Assembly (NCBI GenBank): GCA_036320915.1
Contig: JAXBDG010000018.1
Coordinates: 930,001-994,000 of the forward strand
DNA: 64,000 bases
Source: Linnemannia elongata
Lineage: Eukaryota > Mortierellomycota > Mortierellomycetes > Mortierellales > Mortierellaceae
Reading direction: 5' to 3'
Shown in pieces: positions 11,901 through 22,620 of the stretch. Under the pieces are notes generated by a model, which did not search any database, had not been told where the DNA came from, and was given only the letters and a program-made list of their open reading frames with translations. Every line of letters starts with the position of its first letter. Positions within the stretch are counted from its first letter, which is position 1. The position numbers were made by a program, and so were the translations under genes.

Positions 11901-12717
11901 AAAAGAAGAATAAAAAAGAGTTGGGCTCACAATCAGGGTAACTGTTAATAGCCAGTTGAACAACGAGTAGAGTGAGGGAAAGCGAAGGAGGAGGGGAATG
12001 GACCATGAGCGATAAGATGTGTTCACTCACATTTTCCACACTAGTGTATGGCCACGCGGTACAGTAACACACGTAAAACGTAAAAGGGTTACAGGGAACA
12101 AGGAATCGAGGGATGAGGTACCCGCGTCTTTATGCATGACATGCCCTTTGTGTGACCCATCGATTCATTTTGCTGCACAATGAATACATCGTTTGACAGA
12201 CAGGTATGTTACATGTCACCGAGGCATGCCATGACACGGAATGCAGGCGCGTTTCGTCAATTAGCGCACATTTATGTTCACCAACCCATGTCAATTTGTG
12301 ATAAGCAAGGGAGCACATGGCATTATGAACTAGTCAAGGTACTAAAAAAAGTCGACATAAAAAGGACGACCCATTTCCACTTTTTTTTCTTGTCTCTTCG
12401 TTCACATCTTCTCCTTCATTCTCTTCCTTCCTCTTTACACCCTCCCCTTCGTTTCTTCTATGCAATTTCAACAGCCTTTCCATCACCCTGACCCTCTGTT
12501 CCTCCCACCTCTCTCTCTTACCAGTCAGGTAAAAAAAAGAAACAAAAGAAATGCTTTCCCTCCTCCAATGACTCCCCCAATGATAGGATGATCATGTTGT
12601 CCTTTAGGATGAGTTGTATGAGGAGTGTGTTTGCTAAAAGATAAGAAAAAAAAAAGACAATCCCTTCTCACACATACTCCCCCCTCAACCCCTCTCAACA
12701 CTCCATCATCGTCTGTC
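8925..12717. other. Gene-free stretch
   Basis: No protein-like frame was found. Small features are tetranucleotide runs (TCTG)n then (CAGT)n at about 9221-9257, an (AACAAT)n stretch at about 10055-10095, a C run at about 10459-10475, and CT-rich sequence at 12380-12520 leading to the kinase gene. The open frame at 11015-11521 has no family resemblance and looks spurious. Confidence 0.5.
9041..9047 (-). promoter_or_regulatory. TATA-like element
   Basis: TATATAT on the - strand, about 117 bp upstream of the ATG at 8924 and inside a sense-strand CT-rich tract. Confidence 0.4.
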
Positions 12718-12858
12718 ATGCCAATGCAGTTCGTCACAGCAAAGGAATCCAGGCCTCTTCCTTCCTCAAGGATCCAACCCGTCTACATCCAAACCAACAA
12801 CCTCAACCGCAACAATAACATCCACAACAACAACAACAACAACAACAACAAGAACAAC

Positions 12859-12892
<34 letters not shown>

Positions 12893-14776
12893 ACGACAAC
12901 AACAACAAAAATAACAACCCTAACAACAACAAAAAAGTAGCCTTCCAACTTCCAAGAGGTACCATGTTGAGACGCGCCAACGGATACTTTGACTTCCAGC
13001 CCATGACTCCTCCAAGGGAGCAGCAGCAGCAGTACCTGCAGTCGCCTCCTTTCGGAAAGGGATTCCAGACCATTGAACGCCATGTGGATGAGGGTCTTCA
13101 ATTCGAAACTGAGGAAACTTTGAATGCTATGATTAAGGCCGATATTGTTACACTCTGCCAGGAGAGAGGTAATCTATTCTCCCTGTTCGTTTGTCATTTG
13201 TTTGTTGGAGTTGTATCTGCGAGTATTGACATGTTGGGCACTTGCTGCTGATTAGGTCTTCCCTCGGAGGGTGACAAGAAAGACTTGGTCAAAAACCTCA
13301 TGTACTGGGTAAGCAAAAAGCAATAGAAGCATGACCTCATACATTCCCATAACTCTTTTTCTTCATCGTCATCGCGATTGTTAGCAACTCCGTTACTGAC
13401 TATTGGGATGTTTAATTTTCAACTCCTATCGTGCTAAATAGAAAAACGCAAAGCCCGTGCCTGGTCCTACCACACCTCAGCTATGCTCGCTCGAACCTGT
13501 GGTCTCGGTCCAAAAAAAGCCCATCAACACTATCTACCTCAACTCGATCCTTAAGGACGCCAACTTCCAGAGCGAGATCACCTACGACCAGCTCAAGATT
13601 GGACGCAAGCTGGGTTCTGGCGGGTTCAAAGATTGCTATGCCGGCACCTACAAAGGAGTACGTCTTGCCTCTTCTCATTTGAATTTGTTCGTTGCAAAGT
13701 ATGTAATGGCAATGCTGACTTTGTTCCCTGTTCCCACTTCTGAACTGATTAGGAGAATGTCGCGATTGGAGAGCTGAGAGTCCAGAACTTCACGGAGCTA
13801 GATATTACCGAGATGAAGCATGAGATCAATGTGCTGAAGACGCTTCGCCACGAGAACATTGTTCGCTTTGTCGGTGTCTGCACCAGTGTCAGACATCTCT
13901 GCATTGTCACCGAGCTTTGTGAGAACGGCGACCTCTACGACTATATGCGCAAAGTCCGAAAGCCATCCTTTGGCCGCCTGGTATGTTACTTTCTCAAACC
14001 TTCCCAATCGTTTCACTGTTGTCTAGTGTAATTTAGGACTCGATGTTAACATATCACCCTTGTGTTCACCATAGATCTCATATATGCATGACATCGCTCT
14101 TGCAACTTCATACATGCACAGCCGGAGGCCCAGTGTTATCCACAGAGTATGTTCAAAATCCATTTTTCATGTGCACCCATGTATCCCTAACTCACTCCTG
14201 ATTTATCTAACATCTAATTATTTGCTCTGCTTCTGCTTCCTTCATCATTGTAGGACATGAAGTCGATGAACGTCCTGGTAAGTTTGCCTTTCGAGTCTTA
14301 CGCAAAGCACCACGTTATGTTCAATTGCTTTCAGGACACCAACTAACCCTCTTCGTTTCATTCTCCTCGCTTAGATCACGACTGACAACAGGGCAAAAAT
14401 CAACGACTTTGGACTTGCAAGAATCAGGACCAAAGCCAACGCATCGATGCACACTCAGTGCGGCACCCCCAACTGGCAAGCCCCAGAGTTCTGGAGCCCC
14501 AACCCCCGTTACACTGAGAAAGTCGACGTCTATGCCTGCGGACTTATCTTCTGGGAGATCCTGTCCTGGGCGGAACAGGGGTTCCCATACTACAACTTGA
14601 CCGAACATCAGCTGTATGAGGCAGTGAGGGACAAGGAGGTCAGACCCCCGATGGAGAAGTTGAGAAAGTACCCTCAGTCACTGTTGTTATTGATCCAGGA
14701 TATGTGGAAGAAGGATCCTACAAAGAGACCTTCGATGTCGTATGTGGTTGACAAACTGGCCGAGTATCTCCAGTGA
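12718..14776 (+). CDS. SAP-motif protein kinase with WNK-like lysine swap
   Basis: Seven exons join in frame to 481 residues: 12718-13168, 13256-13308, 13442-13657, 13753-13980, 14075-14146, 14254-14277, 14375-14776; all introns are GT-AG. The ATG at 12718 starts MPMQF. Residues of about 27-80 are poly-Asn. Residues 137-168 match a SAP-type helix-turn-helix (IKADIVTLCQERGLP.EGDKKDLVKNL). The kinase domain runs from about 215 to 478: glycine loop GSGGFK (226-231), alpha-C Glu264, HRDMKSMN (339-346), DFG (359-361), WQAPE, and a C-lobe ending in KRPSMSYV. The beta-3 position reads VAIG, so the usual ATP-anchoring lysine is missing, while Lys231 replaces the third loop glycine, as in WNK kinases. 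The other motifs resemble TKL/tyrosine-like kinases. It is probably active and possibly nuclear or chromatin-linked through SAP; both are inferences. A poly(A) signal lies near 14835. Confidence 0.85.
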
Positions 14777-15027
14777 AAGAAAGCCCCTTTCTTCATATCA
14801 TCATATTATTTAATTGCATTCATTCGAAAAAAAAATAAAAAACAATTTGTACATAGTAACACCTGTCCCACTGGTCTAGAACCACCTTTTTTCGATTTCA
14901 CGGGAGAAGCGCGACTTATTTTTGTAACAGCTTCCCTGTCTACTTTCCTTCCTTTCTTCTCTTTTCACTTCTCTTCTCTTCTTTTCTTCTCATTCCTTCA
15001 GCACATTCCATCACTAAGCAACAAACC

Positions 15028-16878
15028 ATGCCGGACGCCTCTGTTGCATTCTTCTCGATCCCAGAACTGGCAGCAGAGTTATGTTCCTACCTGGTCGCAT
15101 CCGACTTTATGAATCTCATGCTGTCCAATCAAGAGATGAACTCCATCTGTCGACCACTTTTCTGGAACACCCTCTTCCTACGCAACGACGAACGGACAGA
15201 GCGCTTCACGGCTTCAAAGGAGGGTATGGCGTCCCTTAGCAGGAACATAGATTCGGTCCGCTCTCTCCAGACACGGGGAAACTTTCTGACGTATTACACT
15301 GTCAGTCTGGTCGAGTACCTCAGGAACACAGCATCGTTGGGCATTGGGTCGGGACAATTCACCAGGCCGAATTGGGTTCCGTGTGAAACCATTGATGAGA
15401 CGGAACTTGCGCCGCCGTTACCGCCGTTCACCAAACTCCGGCATTTCAGGGCGTCGATGTTGTATGGCGATTTGCTCGAGTGGGAACATGATTCGTCTCG
15501 GTCGATCCTCAGAGCCGCCCCACTGTCGCTTCAAGCCTGCTGGATCATGTCGCTCAACTCCAACCTCACCAATGTTTTTCTGCATGGAGTCGATTTGGAG
15601 GATGCGTTGGTGGTTCGCTGTCTGGCTCGTACAATTTCAAGGCTTTCGCACCTCAAGAGACTGATGGTGAGGCATGCTCACGCTGCACAGGTTGCACTCC
15701 AGGTTGTCGATACTCTCTTCCGCAGCTGCCCTCAGTCGACTGTTTCCCTCAAGCTACCGCAGGATGTCAGCGAATCCATGAAGATAGAAATGGCAATGGA
15801 TCAGGACACCAAGGATTTTGATGAAGGGCCATTGGTTCTGAGGACAGAGCCCCTTGCCAACCTGCGCTACCTACAGCTGCCTAACAAATACCGTGGGTAC
15901 CACGCCGATCAAATCTGCCCCTTCTTGGAACAGTCTCCTCGGTTGGAGTCTTGGTACGTACCTTGTATTGCAGAATCGACAGACATAGAGGCGATCACGA
16001 GGACCATCCGCACCCATTGCAAAGAGATCAAGGAACTCTACAACGGGATGCCCTATACCAACTACAAGGGCGAGTTTGCAATGTCAGTCATGGAAGCGAT
16101 GGAGCCCCAGCAGCTAGAGAGATTTGGGTTTACTGGATACCACGACGAATTTCCAACCCGGATGGCAGCATCGATTCAGAGACACAGTCAGACGTTGCAG
16201 CAAATCCGATTACAGGGATGCCACCGTCTGACGAGTTCTACCATCCATGCCATCCTGACCTCGTGCCGGGGGCTTCAACATTTGGAGATTGCTGGGGGGT
16301 ACCCGTCCCGGATAGCGATCACCTTGAAGGATGCTGGGTCAGCCACGGACTGGACGTGCAAGGATCTTCGGCATCTTGCGATATACGTGAACGTCGCCTC
16401 TGCTTATTTGGATTTGGACCCGCCACAGTGGGCAATGTTTGAGAGGCTCTGTCGACATATTGGATCGTTGCAGCGATTGACATTTTTGGATCTAAGGGGA
16501 GCTGCTGTTGCCTTTGACACCACACACAACAACCCACCACAAGAGATCAACTATTCCAAGCTGACGTTTCCAGGACTGCTGAGTCTTGGAGATGCAAGCG
16601 CCGGAGAACCTGGGTATCTGCCGCTTCTGAAGAATCTGAAGCAATTAAAGACCTTCCAGGGGTCGATTTGGCTGAACTATGTGCGGCCACAGGAGAGTAT
16701 AGGTCAGGCGGAAGTGGAATGGATGTACGAGAATTGGCACTCGTTGCTGTTAGCCGAGTTTTTGGACCATACCAGCCCAGCAGCGCTGGAGGAGCGGGCG
16801 TATTTGAAGTGGTTGAAAGAGCGGATGCCCCAGTTGCAGTTCACCAAAATGGTTGCGCCCTCTACCTGGTCTATTTGA
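15028..16878 (+). CDS. F-box and leucine-rich repeat protein
   Basis: This is a 616-residue intronless gene. The F-box lies at about residues 8-50 (FFSIPELAAELCSYLVASDF, then ICRPLFWNTLFLRND), where the Trp/Phe after PLF is typical. The rest is built of irregular leucine-rich repeats (LTNVFLHGVDL, LRYLQLPN, LQQIRLQGCHRL, LQHLEIAGG, LTFLDLRG). F-box/LRR proteins are substrate receptors of SCF (Skp1-Cullin-F-box) ubiquitin ligases: the F-box binds Skp1 and the repeats bind the target, which is unknown here. The start lies 252 bp after the kinase stop on the same strand. A long CT-rich tract ending in 'ttcag' (14938-15000) precedes the ATG and may be promoter or a 5' UTR intron end. A second, partial F-box gene lies at 62719. 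Confidence 0.85.
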   Translation: MPDASVAFFSIPELAAELCSYLVASDFMNLMLSNQEMNSICRPLFWNTLFLRNDERTERFTASKEGMASLSRNIDSVRSLQTRGNFLTYYTVSLVEYLRNTASLGIGSGQFTRPNWVPCETIDETELAPPLPPFTKLRHFRASMLYGDLLEWEHDSSRSILRAAPLSLQACWIMSLNSNLTNVFLHGVDLEDALVVRCLARTISRLSHLKRLMVRHAHAAQVALQVVDTLFRSCPQSTVSLKLPQDVSESMKIEMAMDQDTKDFDEGPLVLRTEPLANLRYLQLPNKYRGYHADQICPFLEQSPRLESWYVPCIAESTDIEAITRTIRTHCKEIKELYNGMPYTNYKGEFAMSVMEAMEPQQLERFGFTGYHDEFPTRMAASIQRHSQTLQQIRLQGCHRLTSSTIHAILTSCRGLQHLEIAGGYPSRIAITLKDAGSATDWTCKDLRHLAIYVNVASAYLDLDPPQWAMFERLCRHIGSLQRLTFLDLRGAAVAFDTTHNNPPQEINYSKLTFPGLLSLGDASAGEPGYLPLLKNLKQLKTFQGSIWLNYVRPQESIGQAEVEWMYENWHSLLLAEFLDHTSPAALEERAYLKWLKERMPQLQFTKMVAPSTWSI

Positions 16879-17323
16879 CCTTTCACTCGGCGTTGTTGAC
16901 GGCATTTCGTTTGTGATTTATGAAATAAAGGTAAATAACACATACGAATAGTTTCACATATCACAGTTGGCTTTGCTAATTTTTCCCACAGGAAGGAAAG
17001 CTGTTGAACCCTTCTGCTCATTGTTCGCGCACGCACGTACGCTGTGACATGAAAAAAAAAGAGATGATCTTGTTTTTTCATCATTCTTGTTATTGCTCTT
17101 CTCAATTGCTCTCTGTCACTTCGTTCATTTCTTTTCTTTTCTTTCCTTCTCTTTTTCGCTAACACCACTATTCCTCCTTTCTTCTCCATTTCTTTCTTCT
17201 CTTCTTCTTCTTCTTCTTCATCGTCTTCGTCTTCTACTTCTTCTTTTTAGTCCTCATATCTCAACATACACACACACACACCCTCCTCTTACTCTTCCCA
17301 CCACCGCATCTTCTACTAAAAAA
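16879..17323. other. Intergenic with CT-rich promoter tract
   Basis: This holds the 3' end of the F-box gene and a CT-rich tract (about 17090-17290) that reads as the promoter or 5' UTR of the small gene at 17324. The in-frame extension upstream of 17324 is poly-Leu/Phe/Ser and is not taken as coding. Confidence 0.5.
16924..16929 (+). terminator. Poly(A) signal of the F-box gene
   Basis: AATAAA 46 bp after the stop codon at 16878. Confidence 0.5.
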
Positions 17324-17557
17324 ATGTCAGCCGCCCGTAACAGCCACCACCTCACAGTAGCAACTGACACCCCACCACGAATCTCGGTCTACCAGACCCA
17401 GACAGAATATTTCGAACCGACCTCTACCAACTCAACCTACGAGTCCCGTCCAAAAAGCGGTGATGTCGCCAAGTCTCCCCAATCTGCCGAGGCCGGTGGG
17501 TCTAATACTGGCCTCCCAGGACCCCTTGCGTCTGATAATCGAACCGGAGACGAATAG
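17324..17557 (+). CDS. Small hypothetical protein
   Basis: This is a 77-residue polar protein starting at an ATG in excellent context (aaaaaaATGTCAGCC). It is rich in Ser/Thr/Pro/Gly (SAARNSHHLTVATDTPPRIS, ETRP-like basic spots, TGLPGPLASDNRTGDE). It has no signal peptide, membrane segment or known motif. Codon use is balanced, unlike the repeats around it. It could be a 5' exon of a longer gene, but no continuation with open frame was found in the next 350 bp, which is GC-rich and full of stops. The function is not recognised. Confidence 0.45.
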   Translation: MSAARNSHHLTVATDTPPRISVYQTQTEYFEPTSTNSTYESRPKSGDVAKSPQSAEAGGSNTGLPGPLASDNRTGDE

Positions 17558-17559
17558 GT

Positions 17560-17925
17560 GGATATGGGCCTTGACTGAGATCAGTCTTACCGGCCTCGAT
17601 TACTTCCGATGAGCAATTGGAGCCTCCAGCGTCGGCTCTCGTGCGTGATACGCTGCCAGGTCCGCCCACGCGCGTGTCGAGAGGGATGACGAAGTTGCTG
17701 AGTCGAGAGCCGGCCTTTTGACCCCTCCGCCCTTCTATACACTACCCTCGCTGCCCGTGCGAGCATATGACTCTCCCTCTCTCACCCGTTATTGGGGAGG
17801 TCGAGGCTGTCCGAGCGAGTGTGTGTGCGAACATGCACGTCTCCGTGCAAGTGGATCCTTCCTCCTCCACCTTCCTTCGGCCGATAGGGAGTGAGTAGCT
17901 ACCAGCTACTCCGTCTTTTGGTTCG
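17560..17925. other. GC-rich block with hairpins, possible structured RNA
   Basis: This is a GC-rich island in AT-rich surroundings and has no open frame on either strand. It contains several short inverted repeats: GACTG/CAGTC (17573-17586), TCGGCTCTCG paired with CGAGAGCCGG (about 17631 and 17704), TGCACG/CGTGCA (about 17834-17849) and a perfect 8-bp stem GAGTAGCT-acc-AGCTACTC (17893-17911), followed by TTTT. It does not match the conserved cores of U1-U6, SRP RNA, RNase P/MRP or tRNA that I know. It could be a non-coding RNA gene or the GC-rich remains of something else. Confidence 0.3.
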
Positions 17926-18932
17926 TGTGGACAAAAGAACGCGGTAGTCGATTACCTTCTCCTCTCCATTGCCGACAAAGAGACGATGATTCCTCCCCCT
18001 CCTGCATTCAGGTCGGGGTCGATCAACCAATGCCAGCCGCGAACACCCTATTCGAGATGTGGGAACTCGATCTCCATTCCATTTCGACCACCTCTCCCTC
18101 CTCTTTCCCGTCACCGGAAACGGATGTTGAAGATAGACGGGAGCAAGCAAGGGTCCCTCCCCCCTTTTTTTCCCCTTGTTTTGTGTGCGTGTGTGTGTGT
18201 TGAACACCCATTCCTACCCATGCACCTGATAAGCTTGTTTTTCCTTATCCTTTTTGCTGCCCTGTCCAAAAAAAGTGCGCACATGCAAATAAAGCACGTT
18301 TTTCCTTACCCATCACATTACTCCAATTTTTTCCAATTGTTCCCCCTCCTTCCTCCCACCATCCAGGGAAAGGGTGACAAGAACATGCACGTACATAGTC
18401 CATTGGGGGGGGGAGTTTTCTTATCGATTCTTCCTGCACTGCAACCACACTTTACATGGACAAAAGGAGGAGGGCAAGCATACGTCCCCTCCCACTGTGA
18501 GATCCCCCCACTCATTTTTCCTTCTCCAACATCGTCGGGGGATGAAAAAAAAAAAAAATTGCCTTGACCAAAACAATTCTCACCTGTCCTTGTGCTGCTT
18601 GTGCTTATTTTGTGTCTGCTTGTCTGTCTCTCTCTCTATGTCTGTCTGTCTGTCTGTGTTTGCGCATTGCTTTTGTGTTCCCTTTACGCCCACATTTGCT
18701 GCTAGTCCACTGCTACTGTTGTTACCCCTGCTGCTGCTGCTGCTCTTGAAGTAGGGCATATGACAAAGCTAATCCAATAAGACAACTTACGGCTGTCACC
18801 TACTGCTGTCACCTACTTTTCCCATTTCCTGTTTGAGATAGACGGGCACACACCCATTGTCAACAAAGTCGTCATTTTTCAGGGGAGAGAAGGGAAGGAA
18901 GGGAGAGGGAGAGACAGAGTCCATTGCAGGAG

Positions 18933-19104
18933 CTAGGTGTTAAAGCATCGCGCATTCAAAGACATCCCAGCTCTCACGATCTCCTCTTCGTAAAGTACTT
19001 TTGAGTAGAGAAAGTTCCGACTGAAAACAGCAGCCATCATTTTTTGCACCTCTGCGTTTTGCATATGGATGAGCCTCATACTTAGTGTCCCATCATCATG
19101 CAGC
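18933..19104 (-). other. Isolated exon-like segment
   Basis: A good acceptor (ttatttttctttag) at 19105 opens a 57-residue frame with normal protein composition (LHDDGTLSMRLIHMQNAEVQ, FSRNFLYSKVLYEEEIVRAG) that ends in TAG. No matching upstream exon was found between 19105 and 20700, so this is either a last exon of an unrecognised or decayed gene, or chance. Confidence 0.25.
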
Positions 19105-20135
19105 CTAAAGAAAAATAAAGGGGGGGGGGTCAACACCCATGCTTAAAGGGCATAAGCATCAGACCTAACTATCGTTTCTTTGTTCTCAAGAGTTGAACGC
19201 GCTGATGGATTTTGATCGCGCAAGGAGGGGGGGGGGGGGATATGATTCCACAGAAACCTTCATAGTTCCAGATAAAGTTTCTGGTACCTGAATTGATAAC
19301 TTTGAAGAGATTGGTTTATGGTGATCAGTAGTTTGCCTCATCAACCGAATTCTTGGTAAAAGGATTTCATGCTTCTTTATTCGTAGATGTAAAAAGTCAC
19401 ACCTTTTTTTTTCCAAGTTCTTCTGACAACCTTTGCAAAAAAAAAAAAAAAAAACGTGGCAGTCTATTGACATACTAAATAGCTCATGTCAGGAGGTACA
19501 AGCTCCAAAGGTTGATCCAGTTTGTCTGATGGGATTTGGCATCTGCGTGTTTGATTGGTTAAAACAGCATCCAAGTAAACGAAAACAAGAGGCTTAATAG
19601 GCTGAAGGAAAATCATTGGGAAATAGACATGGAGGCGCGGCTGAAGGAACTAAACAAAAAAAAACAAACATTGCAAGGGAAAGAGGACACAACGATAAAA
19701 AAAAAAGAAATGGAGGGCTAAAAATTTTTTTTGGCCCATGGAAAAGGCTTTTTTTGTTTTTGACATCAGGGCAGCGCAGTTATTGCGTTTTTTTAGTTTT
19801 TTATTTTTATTTTTACTAGTGCCTCTCTATGATTCTAAGCCAAGCGCGTCAACGACCGTGGTGGATGAGAGACGATAAGTTTACCATCTTGCTTTTGAGA
19901 GAATGAGCAAGTGGGGAACTTCTGGGCATCTAATGCATGCTTAGTAAACGCTTCCTTTGCTTCCTCGTATCTCACCAACTGTACAAAAATGTCTCATTTC
20001 CACAGGCACCAAATGCCCTTAATTGAACCTCTCCCAATGGTGTGAGGTGTGAAGGCATCATTCGCGTCCTTCTGAATAACGTATTCACACTGAGCAAGGA
20101 CCAAAGGACACGAAAAGGTTCCACATGTTAATGCG

Positions 20136-20137
<2 letters not shown>

Positions 20138-20169
<32 letters not shown>
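20138..20169. repeat. Homopolymer G32
   Basis: Run of about 32 G, the longest homopolymer in the window. The length is uncertain. Confidence 0.8.
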
Positions 20170-20171
<2 letters not shown>

Positions 20172-22620
20172 CGCTGAGAAGTGGAGCTACGAAGTGAATG
20201 AGCATAAGGAAGGTGTTGGCTGCCTGCTTGAGAGGAGGAGTAATGCATTTGGTGTTGTTGAATGTAAGAATGAGAAGCAAAGTAGGGCGATGTACCTCCT
20301 CAGCAATACTCTTTTATGCGTTGGCGATAGAGGAAAGTGGTGGGAACAGATTGAAAGGGTAGTAAAGAGGCATGGTGCAGGGACAAAAAAGGGTGAGGGA
20401 GAATACACCAGAAGGACTCTACCTATTGCGGGCATGGTCCAAGTGACCTTGGGTGTACACCAAAGGAGGATGTCAAACAAAAAGGGGAGACGCACCTGCT
20501 ACAAATCAATTGAACAGCGCCTCTCTTCCCTTCCACAATCCCACGCCTACTCTCGACACTTGAGACAACTATGGACAGTACTCATCAGTAAGCATCTTCT
20601 AACCTCACGGTCGCGCTTGAAGTGACCTAATCCATCCACAACGGTAAAAAACGCGTTTTGCCCCAAGCTCCCCATGGTCACCAGACCAAATCGTCACTTA
20701 TCGTGAACGAGAAATATTCCTCATTATGGAACACATAGGAAAAATTGGAGAAAAATATCATGCCAAGGAAGCTGACTCGGAGGATTTTGGTTTCGGAGAG
20801 TGTGTTGGTTGAACCGACGCTGAGGTTGAAATTAAGCAAAAGTGAGAAAGTTTTTTTTTCTCATAACCAGTAGTGCGGAAGACAAGTCTCAATTGGGAAC
20901 CAATAGCATGAAACAGATGTTTTCCATACGGTACCTTGGTTCCGGTTCCGAAGTCATGCTTTTGCATGAAAAAAACAGAGCTGCGTGTGTTTACTATGCG
21001 CAAAAAGTCCCATGGTGCTTGTGACACCGTGAAGTTCCTTGTGGCTCGGGAAAACTTGATGCTGATCATGCAATAGTGAAAGGAAAGGGTGTGCGCATTG
21101 AACATGTTTCTTTTCTTTGGCCATCCCTTTTTCTTACCTTTAGGGGTGCATGGGAGATCCCTCTATTTTTCTATTGTTTGTTATTCCTTTGGACATGATA
21201 TTATGGTATTGGAGTAAAAGTCTATTGCCGTTTGCGTGTGAACAAAAGTAAGTTGTCATATGCTGCAAGGGTGAGGGTCTGTGTGTGTTCGAAGGACAAG
21301 GGTAGTGTTATCTTCCTTCACCCTGATTAAACATCACTCCGCGTTCTTAGTGGTCGCCTCTTCACATCAACGCCTTCGCCTTTTCTCTCCTTTGCCATGA
21401 GTGTAGAAACGAATGGACTGGTCTTGACTGTGCCATCGTCTGTTTTTTTTTCCCCTTTCTTTATTTTTCATTGGCCAGTTTGTCTTTTTTTTTTTTTTTC
21501 TCTCTCTTACTTTTCTTTTCTCTTGTTGAACTCACCTACCTTCCCATCCTACCTTCCCGTCCCTATTAGGCTGCAGCACATAGAAATTAATTTTTCAACC
21601 CTTCTCTTCCACTTTAACTACAACCAAACACAAACATATTTTTTGTGCTTCCCTTCCTTGCTGATCCCCCCCCCCCCTCCCTCATGGCAAACAAAGTAAA
21701 GTTTCGCCGCATTCTATCTACCGTTGAGCCCTCCCTTCGACATAAACAAATCGCACGATCGGGCCGCGGAGACCGATACCTCCTAGACCAAACCCAATTC
21801 CCATTTCCAACTCAAAAAAAAAAAGGCGATGTCCTACTCATTCTCATTGTGTTTCGGCATTCGACACAAAAAAAACTCATTCTGCCATGGGCCCCCCCAA
21901 AAAAAAGCACACAAACACAAACAACATCAGCATGGTCCAATACCTTCTTCCATCCCGCATACAAAGCACACAGCAAATACAAACAATACAGACAATCAAC
22001 CTTAATGCTTATTCTTCCGCGGAACCTTTTCTCACCCATCACAATTTTCATTATCGAGCAATATTAATCTTTTGTATGTTTCCCCCTACTCACCATACCC
22101 TCCTACCCTCCCAGAACCATGGTTCACCCTGTCTGTCACAAGTTCTTTTCATCTTCCACCCGCATGGTTCGAACCAATAACTTTTTTTTGTAAGAGAGGG
22201 GGGTTTTTTATTACTTCAATTCAATGAAGGAAAGGAAGGTAACACCTGGGGATCAAAAATATATACATTGTTTGGTTATGCCACTATGCTATCAATTGGG
22301 TTTTGAGTGCTCTAAAGAAGTGAGAGCAGCAACAAAGAAAAGGAATAAGAAGGAAGGAGACTGAACCCATAGTAACGGGCAGAAAGCAAACAAAAAAAAA
22401 AAGAGAAAGAGAGAAAGTCGAAAAGGGAGAAATAACGTTTGGGAAAGTTGCCAAAACAAAGATGGACAAACCCACATCTCCCTCTCTCCCTGCTGAGCGT
22501 GCGCGCAAAATCAGTTTTGATTTCTTGTGTTCACTCTTGTGTTTTGCTTTGTCGTTGTATGTGTGTTTGTGGGTGTGAAAAAAAAAATGCGTTGCGTATG
22601 TACGGCTTGGCGTTTACCCT

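Larger units (their letters stand above)
17926..22620. other. Long gene-poor stretch
   Basis: No complete gene is recognised in 4.7 kb. It contains an exon-like piece on the - strand (18933-19104), homopolymers (A near 19439-19454, G32 at 20138-20169), CT-rich tracts (18580-18750, 21420-21560) and TGTC repeats. A candidate poly(A) signal for the zinc-finger gene (TTTATT on +, 22207-22212) lies at the right end. The open frame across the G run at 20125-20625 has no family resemblance. Confidence 0.45.

Noticed and set aside
12825..12910. Possible CRISPR-like repeat array
   Set aside because: It is a trinucleotide repeat coding for asparagine, with no spacers.
12766..13101. - strand poly-Val/poly-Leu frames opposite the kinase N-terminus
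   Set aside because: They are the antisense of the CAA/AAC repeat that encodes the poly-Asn tract of the kinase.
20125..20625. + strand frame with a poly-Gly start
   Set aside because: It begins inside a G32 run, shows no domain or promoter feature, and its composition is unlike the real genes here.
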